From the NCBI GenBank assembly GCA_016937175.1, contig JAFGWL010000051.1, positions 1-54,794 on the forward strand: 54,794 nucleotides of DNA, given 5' to 3'. Both the position numbers and the translations under genes were made by a program. The notes beneath the pieces are model-generated. The model had not been told where the DNA came from and did not search any database. It saw only the letters and a program-made list of their open reading frames with translations. This document shows positions 17,166 through 26,100 of the stretch, one piece after another; positions within the stretch are counted from its first letter, which is position 1; every line of letters begins with the position of its first letter. The DNA is from Candidatus Mcinerneyibacteriota bacterium (GTDB taxonomy: Bacteria > Macinerneyibacteriota > Macinerneyibacteria > Macinerneyibacteriales > DSCS01).

Positions 17166-18770
17166 ATGGACCAGAACTTATGCCCCTTCCTGAACGATAA
17201 CGAAGGAAAACCCATTTCCTGTATGAAAAAAGAGTGTTTCCTCTATGATGCTCCGTCCCAGGCCTGCATCTTTCAGGCTATTGACTTGCATAATAAAGAG
17301 AATGTGACCAAACTGGGGAAACTTATTAAAAAGAGCAGCAATGATAATGGTATTTTGATTAAAAAAATAGGGACACTTCTCAATAACGGCATGAAACCCA
17401 TGATGGAGTTTTTCAAAGTCATGGATAATGGGAAAAAGATCGAAGAACTCATCGGACTGCTGAGCCGTGAAAAGGGGGGGCAGCTTTCAGAAGAAACTGC
17501 CGAAAAGGAGCCGTTCGCCCTGGGCGGGTTGGAAAACGCCCTGGGCCGGAACACAGAAATCCTGCTCCGCCTTCAGGAACTTCTGGGGGAGGAAGGTCCT
17601 CTGGCTGAAAAGATGGGAGAAGCGGCCCGGGCCGCTCTTGATATGAAAACCTCTCTGGAGGAGATGAAGGCGGGCCTGAAGACGTTGCCCGAAAGCAGCG
17701 GAGAAGAGAAACCGGGAAAAGGGAAAGAAGATTACCTGGAATCCATGAAGCTTCTTTTGGATACCTTAAAGAAACCCCTGGCTGCGACATTGAAGATCCA
17801 GAAAGAGTCCTATGACCGATTGGGGTTCTTTTCTGAAACGGCAGGTGAAGCCATGACTGCTTTGCATGAGCAGTCAGCAGAAAACAAGACAGCCTTTCAG
17901 GATCTGGCCCGTAACGTCCGTGAGAATACAGAGACATTACAGAACCTCCATCAGGAAGGGCCTCTGTATCAGGAGGCCAGGCAGCTGAATGAAAAGGCAA
18001 CCCTCTATATGGAACAGGCCAGGGAAACGGCAGCCTCACAGCAGGAGACATCTCTTAAGATGCTTGAGAGTCTGGAAGCTATCCGACTGAGCATGGAAGG
18101 ATTGGGACAAAAACTGGAACAGCTTGAAAAACGGATGGATCACCTGGACGTCATCCGCGAAGGGATGGATATCTGTGTCGAATCCCAACAAGCCCTCTCC
18201 CGGAGTTTTGTCAGCGGAATGGAAAAGATGGAAGCCTTTGCCGTACTTCAGAAAGAGTATCTGCAAAATGAGGAATCTGCTATCAGGATGAAGAAGGCGG
18301 ACGACCTGAACAACACAGGGCTCACTTTTCTGATGAACGGAGAACTTTCAGCAGCTATAGACTGTTTTAAAGAGGCCATCACCCTCAACAACCGTCTCTG
18401 GGGAGCCTACAGCAACCTGGGGCTGGCTTTCAGCGAAAAGGGGGAGAAGGAGAAGGCCAAGGATGTCTTCAAAAAACTTATCAAACTTAATCCTGAGTTC
18501 AGTGAGAGCTATTATAACCTGGGCATGATCCTTGTGGAAGAAGACTTTGTGGAAAAAGCCGTCCCCCTCTTTAGAAAATCCATTGAAAAGAGGCCCGATT
18601 TTGCCAAGGCCTATGTTGCCATGGGGAATGCTCTGTACGAGCTCGACCGCATCGAGTTCGCTGTCAAAGCTTGGGAAAAAGCCGTGGCCCTGGATCCGAC
18701 CCTTGACGAGACGAAAGAACAGTTGATGAAATTGAAAGAACTGGGAGAGTTAGGAGAAGAGGAAGAATGA
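17166..18770 (+). CDS. Protein with N-terminal four-cysteine motif, long coiled coil and C-terminal TPRs
   Basis: 534 residues in three parts. The first 36 carry four cysteines (C6, C19, C24, C34) in CPFL-x9-SCMKKECFLYD-x5-CIF, a layout that could hold zinc or an iron-sulfur cluster. Residues about 40-375 are long amphipathic helices rich in E, K, Q and L, resembling coiled-coil signalling or scaffold rods. Residues about 380-525 contain four good TPRs (for example GELSAAIDCFKEAITLNN, GEKEKAKDVFKKLIKLNP). There is no signal peptide or membrane helix. The GGAGG site precedes ATG 17166 by 5 bases. Its stop overlaps the start of the Clp-like gene, so the two are translationally coupled. I do not recognise the whole architecture. 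Confidence 0.85.
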   Translation: MDQNLCPFLNDNEGKPISCMKKECFLYDAPSQACIFQAIDLHNKENVTKLGKLIKKSSNDNGILIKKIGTLLNNGMKPMMEFFKVMDNGKKIEELIGLLSREKGGQLSEETAEKEPFALGGLENALGRNTEILLRLQELLGEEGPLAEKMGEAARAALDMKTSLEEMKAGLKTLPESSGEEKPGKGKEDYLESMKLLLDTLKKPLAATLKIQKESYDRLGFFSETAGEAMTALHEQSAENKTAFQDLARNVRENTETLQNLHQEGPLYQEARQLNEKATLYMEQARETAASQQETSLKMLESLEAIRLSMEGLGQKLEQLEKRMDHLDVIREGMDICVESQQALSRSFVSGMEKMEAFAVLQKEYLQNEESAIRMKKADDLNNTGLTFLMNGELSAAIDCFKEAITLNNRLWGAYSNLGLAFSEKGEKEKAKDVFKKLIKLNPEFSESYYNLGMILVEEDFVEKAVPLFRKSIEKRPDFAKAYVAMGNALYELDRIEFAVKAWEKAVALDPTLDETKEQLMKLKELGELGEEEE

Positions 18771-20947
18771 AAAGATATAATTTTTCGGCCCAACTGCAGC
18801 AGGTGATCCAGGAAGCGGAAAACCGCGCTGTGGCAGAGAAGCACGGGGTGATCGTCCCCCTTCATCTCATGGCAAGCCTGCTGGGTCTCAATGACCCCAA
18901 GGTGGAGTATTGGCTCAAAATACACAATATCGACCCCCAGAAGCTTCTGGCCCTTCTGGACGAAGCTTTGCTGAAAAAGGAGAAGGCCCCGGACAAAGGA
19001 GAGGTGAAGATCAGCGACCATACACGCGAAGCCCTGAGGCTCAGCGGGATCATTGCCATGGAATCCCAGGAGGCTGAGGTAAAACCGCTTCATCTCCTTC
19101 TGGCCCTTCTGCATGAAGCGGACGGAGAGTTGTCGGCCCTCTTTACGGACCTGGGAGTGGAACTCTCTTCTCTGGATGACCTGATCTATATCGACGAGTT
19201 GAAACGCTCATTTACAGAAGACAAAAGCCTGATAGGGCAGTTCAGCGTTGATATCAGCCAGCTTGTCCGTCAGCGGAAAAGAAAACCTCTGGCTACCGAC
19301 TGGAAGACGACGGGATCCCTTCTGGAGGTCTTGTCACGGATCTATAAGAACGTTCCTCTTCTCGTGGGACGCCCCGGCATCGACAAAAGTATCATGATAG
19401 AGGGACTTGCCTGGCGGATGGCCCGGGGGGAGGGGCGTTTCGATTCCTGCAGGGTCCTCCACGTCCTGACTGATGCTATGATGGGACATGTCAAAGAGGC
19501 CAACGCCTTCGTGGAACTGCTTCATCAGTTTCTCAACGAAGCTGCGGAGCATTCCGGGACCATACTCTATTTTGACGAGATCTATCCCGATTTTTACGGA
19601 TCAGGCCCTCTGGACCTTCCGGGCCTTCTGAAATCAGCTCTTCGACAGGGTATCGTTCGGATAATCGGAGCGACAAAAAGGGAGAACATCAGCCTGATCC
19701 TTGACCAGGACCTCTTTCTTAAAGAAAAGATACAGATCATCAAACTTAAACATCTCTCTGCAGATAAAGTCCTGAACATCATCTATGCATCGAAAAGTGA
19801 GATCGAAGAATATCATAATGTCATTATCTCAGCTCCCCTGGCGACCCAGGCTTTTTACCTTTCTGCCCAGTTTTTTGCCAACGATGAGATAGAAGGGACT
19901 CTTCAGCTTTTGGATATGGCAGCTACCCGGGTACGGCTTAAAGCCAGGACCCAGACACAGCGGCGGTTGAAGTCGGAAGACCTCTACCAGGCCGTCTCTG
20001 ACTCTTTGGGAGTCCCGCTCTGGCGCATCAGCGGAGAACGGGAGTATTATGATGCGATTCCGGAGATGCTCAAAGAACGGATTATTGGCCAGGATGATGC
20101 TGTGGAGCGGGTCGCACGGGTGATCACGACCCGGGAGACTCCCTTTAATGTCAATCCCCGTATGCCCAACGGGATCATGCTCTTTGTGGGGCCCAGAGGG
20201 GTGGGGAAAAAAGAACTCATCCATGGACTGGCGGAGGTCCTGTTCGGTGATCCCGAAAGGATCTCCGTCTTTGACATGGCTCGTTACGAAGAGCCCGAAT
20301 CACTGTGGGAGCTGACCGGCTACAGCGACAAGGCCAAGGGAGAGATCTATCCCTCTATCCTGACCCGTGTACTCCAGAAATATCCTTTGAGTATCCTTTT
20401 TCTGGAAGAGATCGATAAAGCCTGCCCCGATGTCCAGCGGTTTTTTGCTGAAGTCTTTAAAACAGGTGCCTTTGAGGACAGCCTGGGACAGCAGGTCTCT
20501 CTTTCAGGGGTGACCGTTGTCATGACAGTGAAAGCCTATGAAGAGAAGAAAAAACAGCTTGGATTTACTCCCGACAGTGAAGTCGATTACGATGTGAAAG
20601 CTGTCCACGAAGGGCTGGCTTCCCTTCTGGACCCGGAGCTCATGGGTATTATGGACCAGGTTGTGATCTTCAAAGAGTTAAGGGATAACGAGCTTAAAAA
20701 GATCATCAGCCGGAACCTCACAGACACACTCCGGGATAAGTGGGACATTGAATGGGCCATCAGCGAAAGGCTTCTCGGGTTCCTCGTAGACGAGGTTAAA
20801 AAAGAGAAAGATAAACTAAGGTCTATGGAGCGTCTTTTTCAGGCCCATGTCTTTTCACCTTTGGCGTTGGCTCTGGGACGCATGGACCTTTCTGAGAGGG
20901 AAAGGGTGGCTTTGGGTTATAACGGAAAGGAATTAACCATCGAATGA
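18767..20947 (+). CDS. ClpA/ClpC-like double AAA+ protein with degenerate ATPase motifs
   Basis: 726 residues with the Clp layout: a Clp N domain with two repeats (about 1-140), AAA-1 (about 165-430) and AAA-2 plus C-terminal small domain (about 440-726). There is no ClpB middle domain. Key residues differ from active Clp proteins. Walker A-1 is GRPGIDKS (201-208; Asp where Gly precedes Lys). Walker A-2 is GPRGVGKK (475-482; Lys where Thr/Ser binds Mg). Walker B-2 is ILFLEE (543-548; Glu for Asp). The usual D1 pore loop (KYRG) is absent, the D2 pore loop reads GYSD rather than GYVG, and the NRID-type arginine-finger region reads GIMDQ. Walker B-1 (YFDE) is kept. An LGF tripeptide at 598-600 sits where ClpC has its ClpP-binding loop. 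Likely a pseudo-unfoldase or adaptor (inference). Confidence 0.9.
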   Translation: MKRYNFSAQLQQVIQEAENRAVAEKHGVIVPLHLMASLLGLNDPKVEYWLKIHNIDPQKLLALLDEALLKKEKAPDKGEVKISDHTREALRLSGIIAMESQEAEVKPLHLLLALLHEADGELSALFTDLGVELSSLDDLIYIDELKRSFTEDKSLIGQFSVDISQLVRQRKRKPLATDWKTTGSLLEVLSRIYKNVPLLVGRPGIDKSIMIEGLAWRMARGEGRFDSCRVLHVLTDAMMGHVKEANAFVELLHQFLNEAAEHSGTILYFDEIYPDFYGSGPLDLPGLLKSALRQGIVRIIGATKRENISLILDQDLFLKEKIQIIKLKHLSADKVLNIIYASKSEIEEYHNVIISAPLATQAFYLSAQFFANDEIEGTLQLLDMAATRVRLKARTQTQRRLKSEDLYQAVSDSLGVPLWRISGEREYYDAIPEMLKERIIGQDDAVERVARVITTRETPFNVNPRMPNGIMLFVGPRGVGKKELIHGLAEVLFGDPERISVFDMARYEEPESLWELTGYSDKAKGEIYPSILTRVLQKYPLSILFLEEIDKACPDVQRFFAEVFKTGAFEDSLGQQVSLSGVTVVMTVKAYEEKKKQLGFTPDSEVDYDVKAVHEGLASLLDPELMGIMDQVVIFKELRDNELKKIISRNLTDTLRDKWDIEWAISERLLGFLVDEVKKEKDKLRSMERLFQAHVFSPLALALGRMDLSERERVALGYNGKELTIE

Positions 20948-21939
20948 AGATCTTTGAAAAAACACGCCAGCTGGCCCTGAAAAAGTATTGGATCCCCGCT
21001 CTCCTTTTTATCCTTCTGTTCGCCTTTTTCTTTGAATGGTTCCGGCCGTTTAAGGTGGAAGGGACTGTCTACCTGGAGATCAAAAGGGGGGATACTCTTC
21101 AGACTGTGGTCAAAGCTCTCTATGAGCGCGGAATCACCCCAAGTCCTACTTCTTTCAAACTCTTTTATAAGATCTTCGGATGGAAGATAAATGCCGGCGA
21201 TTATTATCTCAAGGGTTATGTCAATATCGTAGAGCTGGCGGATATGTTCAGAAAAGGTTTTAAAAAGGGGATCCGGGTCACAATCCCAGAAGGATTCCAA
21301 TACCGGCAGATCGCCGGGCTTCTGGCGGATAAGGGAGTCATCGGCAGCCCGGAAGAGATGTTGGGCCTCTACAGAGACCAGGCACTTCTGGAGGAGCTCA
21401 AGATCTCCGGCCCCACTCTCGAGGGATACTGTTATCCCGATACATACTATTTCACACCCGGTGAGGATCCCCGTGATATCATCCGTTTCCTGAACAGACA
21501 GCTTCATGAAAAAATAGGCCGCGAAGAACTGGAAAAGGCTCTTCGTGATTCTCCCTGGACCCTTCATGAAGTCCTGACGCTGGCTTCTATCGTAGAAGGG
21601 GAAGCCCGTCTCCCCAAAGAGCGCCCGGTGATCGCCCAGGTCTTTGCGAAGAGGATCAGGATAGAGATGCCCCTGGAAAGCTGTGCCACTGTCCTTTTTG
21701 CTCTGGGGAAGCATCGGGAAAAACTCTATTTTGAGGATCTTGAGATCGATTCTCCCTACAATACCTACAAGATATACGGCCTTCCGCCGGGCCCCATCAA
21801 CAGCCCGGGGATCGATTCCATCAGAGCTGTCCTCTATCCCGCTGAAACCGATTACCTCTATTTTGTATCCAAAAATGACGGATCCCATCACTTTTCCAGA
21901 ACATATGAAGAGCATCTCGAGGCAAAGAGGATATATTGA
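20944..21939 (+). CDS. mltG: Endolytic murein transglycosylase MltG (YceG-like)
   Basis: Inner-membrane lytic transglycosylase that cuts nascent glycan strands and limits peptidoglycan chain length. One N-terminal membrane helix (about residues 16-34) is followed by a LysM-like region and the YceG domain. The catalytic glutamate falls at E218 in ASIVEGEA, the same number as in E. coli MltG. Other family marks are LEGYCYPDTYYF, SPYNTYKIYGLPPGPINSPG and the closing SKNDGSHHFSRTYEEH. The 331-residue length is normal. The gene overlaps the Clp-like gene by four bases (ATGA), an unusual neighbour; mltG is more often beside yqgF or tmk. The U32 gene starts on the stop codon. Confidence 0.96.
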   Translation: MKIFEKTRQLALKKYWIPALLFILLFAFFFEWFRPFKVEGTVYLEIKRGDTLQTVVKALYERGITPSPTSFKLFYKIFGWKINAGDYYLKGYVNIVELADMFRKGFKKGIRVTIPEGFQYRQIAGLLADKGVIGSPEEMLGLYRDQALLEELKISGPTLEGYCYPDTYYFTPGEDPRDIIRFLNRQLHEKIGREELEKALRDSPWTLHEVLTLASIVEGEARLPKERPVIAQVFAKRIRIEMPLESCATVLFALGKHREKLYFEDLEIDSPYNTYKIYGLPPGPINSPGIDSIRAVLYPAETDYLYFVSKNDGSHHFSRTYEEHLEAKRIY

Positions 21940-23150
21940 TGCGCCCTGTGGAACTTCTGGCCCCTGCGGGGAATGTTGAAAAGGGAGAGATCGCTGCAGC
22001 CTTCGGAGCCGATGCCCTCTACTTCGGGATCGACCAGTTTAACCTGCGCGCCCGAAGCGGCAATTTCACCCTTGAGGAGGCGCAAATATTTATCCGTCGT
22101 CTTCATGAGCTGGGAAAAAAGGCTTATCTGACCCTCAATATCTACCCCAAAGAGGATGACCTCAGGCCTCTTGAAGAGCTCATCGACAGGGTGGCCGGCC
22201 TGGCTCTTGACGGGGTGATCGTATCGGTTCCCGGAGTCCTGGATATGGTTAAAAAAAGAGCCCCCGGACTGTCTGTCCATGTAAGCACACAGGCCAATGT
22301 CACCGACAGCAGGAGTGCACGTGCCTGGAAAGAATGGGGAGCAGAGCGTGTCATCCTGGCCCGGGAGCTCAGTCTTGACGAGATACGGGCAGTCACCCGA
22401 AAGGCGGATGTCGAGACGGAAGTCTTCATCCACGGGGCCATGTGTATGGCCTATTCGGGGCGATGCCTTATGAGTAAATATATGACTGGAAGAGATGCCA
22501 ATGCCGGAGATTGTGCCCATCCCTGCCGCTGGTCCTGGTACGTCCGGGAGGAGAAGAGGAAAAATGAGCTTTTTGAAGTAGCTGAAGATGAGCGGGGGCT
22601 TTATATTTTCAACTCAAAAGACCTTATGCTCTATGACCATGTGGGAGAGATCATTGATGCCGGAGTCTCGAGCCTGAAGATCGAAGGGCGTATCAAAGGG
22701 ATCCTCTATGTGGCCACAGTGGTCAGAGCCTACCGGCTTCTTCTTGACGCACTGGCAGAGGGTATCACCCCGGACCCCCTCTGGAGAGAGACTCTTTTCG
22801 AAGCTAATAACAGGGGATATCATACAGGTTTTCTCATTCCCGGGGGATATGAGTCAAAGCTGGAGTCTTCAAGGACCTTTGCTCCCTACGACCTTTTAGG
22901 GTATATGGATGCCCGGGGGGAATTCGTAGCGAAAGCCCCGCTGGTTAAAGGGGGGACGTATGAAGCCCTTCAGCCTCTGAATCCGGCTATAGAAACGGTA
23001 CGTATCCTTGATTTACAGTCTGCCACAGGCGTTTCAACAGAAAAGGGGCAGCCCGGCCAGCGGTACCGGATAGAAACATCCCTTCCTTTGAAACCCTGGA
23101 GTGTCCTGCGCTACCGGAGGCCGGGGGAGGACCAGCCCGGGGAGACATAA
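21939..23150 (+). CDS. U32 family peptidase-like protein (TrhP/YegQ type)
   Basis: 403 residues. The U32 signature is present as EVFIHGAMCMAYSGRCLMS, followed by the other conserved cysteines in GDCAHPCRW. These hold an iron-sulfur cluster in characterised members. SSLKIEGRIKG and NRGYHTGF are also typical. Relatives of this length (TrhP, RlhA group) are needed for hydroxylation of tRNA or rRNA rather than proteolysis, so an RNA-modification role is more likely than peptidase; the substrate cannot be decided. ATG 21939 lies 8 bases after AAGAGG and overlaps the mltG stop; a TTG one codon earlier is less likely. Directly after mltG this gene often occurs in bacteria. Confidence 0.9.
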   Translation: MRPVELLAPAGNVEKGEIAAAFGADALYFGIDQFNLRARSGNFTLEEAQIFIRRLHELGKKAYLTLNIYPKEDDLRPLEELIDRVAGLALDGVIVSVPGVLDMVKKRAPGLSVHVSTQANVTDSRSARAWKEWGAERVILARELSLDEIRAVTRKADVETEVFIHGAMCMAYSGRCLMSKYMTGRDANAGDCAHPCRWSWYVREEKRKNELFEVAEDERGLYIFNSKDLMLYDHVGEIIDAGVSSLKIEGRIKGILYVATVVRAYRLLLDALAEGITPDPLWRETLFEANNRGYHTGFLIPGGYESKLESSRTFAPYDLLGYMDARGEFVAKAPLVKGGTYEALQPLNPAIETVRILDLQSATGVSTEKGQPGQRYRIETSLPLKPWSVLRYRRPGEDQPGET

Positions 23151-26100
23151 GTGGAGAATAAGAGCTTCTATTTCCTCGCTCCCACTCTTCTGGTCATCAG
23201 TTATCTCAATCTTGTCCTGGACTCACCTGTATGGATCATCTTTTTTCTTCTCCTTGCGGCAGGGGCAGCCCTTTTTTCAAAAAAGAGACTCCCTTTTCTG
23301 GCTGCCATGGCCCTGGGGCTTCTTTATCTCCTCTCAGTGAATGATATTCAGCACAATGACTACTTCCGTGAGAAGAGGCTTTTCGGGATCCGTGATGCTG
23401 TGGAAAGAGAGTATTCGGCCCTCAAGGCAGACTTCTATGAAAAGCGAAAAGAGATCGTTAAAAAAGAGTACTCGCAGGAGAGCGATATCGGCTATACAGC
23501 GAGGGATACCGAGTATACCCTGATGCAATGGACGGGGAGAGAACCCTTTGACGATCTCCGGAAGAGGGCCTTTTTCCCAAGGCTGGAGATCATGGGGAAT
23601 GAGGCCAGTCTTGTGTTTCATTTTTATGATGAGAACAGGATCTATTCCCTTCGCCACTATATCACGGCCCTCTACGGGACGGAAAAGACAAAATCGCAGT
23701 GGCTCAGACACATTCAGGGGCGATTTGATACTCGGATAACTCTATATTTCACTCCGGGACAGTTCTATATTTATGATGAGCCCATCCTCTACAGCGATAT
23801 CCGAAAAGGAGAGTCCGTATACCTTGCTTCCGCCCATGCCCTCTATTCCAAAATGGAGGATGATATCATCCTGAAGATCGAAGCTCATCCCCTTTCCTGG
23901 TATTTGACAGAGGCAAAAAGGAGGTTTTTACTTCTCAACGCTTTTATCTATCTCTTTTTTGCGCTGTTTCTTTTTCCACGGGACCGGCGGTTCGATGCAG
24001 CGGCCATCGCTCTTCTACTCCTCTCACTCGCCTTTTTCCCTGCTGCGGCCCTCATTATCCTTCTCTCTTGCCTGGCCTGGAAATCTCGGAGGATCATCAC
24101 GCTTCTGAGAGACCGGGCCCTCGGACAGGAAGAGTTCCTTGACCTGGCCCTTGGATATCAGGCTTTCCTTCTGGCCTGGCACTATTTCTATTCTCATACC
24201 ACGGCCTATGTGAAGATGGCCTTCTGGATGGGGGTTCTTCTGAAAGAGAGAAGCCTGACCATTGCTTCGTTTGTCCTTGTCTTTTTCATAGCAGTCTTTG
24301 TGGTCCGTCGGATCAAAGTGACACATAAATGGGCCCTTACCGGAGCTCTCTTTCTTCTCCTGTTGAGCCTGGATCCCTCCCTGCTCCTTCTGGGTATAGC
24401 AGGCCTGATGCCTCTGGGGCTCTTCACTTTGAAGAAAAAGAGAGCGTTGGGGGCTTTTTATTTCTATCTCCTCTTTATCCCCATGGTCCCTGTCGCAGCT
24501 CAGTTGATCACGGGGATCGACGATAAGCTGGTGAGAAGCCAGATGGAGATCATCGAGTCGGAGCCGGCCCGGGTCATGTTCGAAACGGTGGATAAGCTCC
24601 GAAAGGACCAGGCCTTTCTGTGGTCTCTGAAAGAGAATGTCCATTATGATGATACCAATTTCGCTTTTTTCAAATGGCTCCGTTCCCCTTTGTCTGAAAT
24701 GCCTTATATGAATTTTATCTATTTTGAAAACAGAAACGGGGATATTTACAGTCAATATGGATGGGGCTGTTCCATCCAACCCTTCAGAGGGTCTCCGGGC
24801 TCCATCTCCTTCAGGAGCGGGTTTCATCTTTATAAAGCCCCTCTGACATATGAAGGGGAGTTTGTGGGAATGGTCGTCGTCGGACTCAAAGATGATTTTT
24901 TCATGCATATCCCCGGCATGCCGGAGCTTTTTTTCAGCCATGTCAAAAGGGGGAAGGAGGTCTTCTCCACCCTGGTGTATGACCATGAAGTAATACGCGA
25001 TATGTTCCCGCAGCGTTTGGGGGGGGGCGGGGATTATTACCGTTTTTATATAAAACCGCCCTGGAAGATCGCCGTCAAGTATCTCTTTTTTATTCTGGTT
25101 TCGGAGCTTATCGTCCTTTTTATCATCGGCCTCTTTTCACAAAAATGGAGGTCTATGGCCAATGATTTTGTGAAGAGGAACATGATCATCATCCTTCTGC
25201 TCCTCATGATCCCCACATCTGCAAATATTCTTCTCCTCTCTTCGGAGATCGTGCTGGATATCCGTCAATCCCTTCGGGAAAGGGTCCTGAGGAGTAAGGA
25301 AGAGCTGACCTCACAGCTGGAAGCAGTGAGCACGGGAGACCTTTTAGACCCCGTCAGATCCCGGAACATCGCAGATTCCCTGAATGAGGATACGGTAGGC
25401 TGGACTCTCTATAAAGGGCCTGAGCGCCTTCTTTCATACGATGAAGACAGTTATCGTGTGAACATGAAGAGTGCCTATCTCTCCCGTCCTGACCTTCTGG
25501 ATATCTATATACATAAGGAGCAATGGGAACTGGATTACACGATTCCCCGTCTTCGGCACAGGTTTCTCTGGGACCGGCATCCCGGTATTATCTTTGAACT
25601 GTCGGAAGTCCTTCCGCGGCCGGCTCTCTGGCGCCTGACAGAAAGTTTCGCCTTTTCGCTTATGGTTCAGTTCCTTTTCATAGGATTGACAGTGCTTCTT
25701 CTTTATAAAAACGCAGGACATCTTCTCAGGCCCCTGTCCAAGATCATCGTGGCTACAAAGGAGGTGAGCCTGGGGAATTTCAACCACCGCGTGGAAGCAC
25801 AGACACCTATCTCTGAGATGAAAGTGCTCTTTACCAATTTCAACAGCATGGTAAAACGGCTGGCTATCCTGAAAAACAGCTTCATGGAAAATCAGAATTT
25901 CTTGAAAACCATCATCGATTCTCTTCCCGTGGGAGCGGTGACCTATGACGAAAAAGGCCATGTGGCTATCTGCAACGAAGCACTGAAGAGGTTTTTCCCG
26001 GGGCTTTCCTATAAAGACTCTGTTCCGGAGACCCTTCCCTTTCCCCTCGACTTTTTCCGCGAAGGGCAGGGAGAACTCAGAGAGAAGGGGACAGTGTTCC

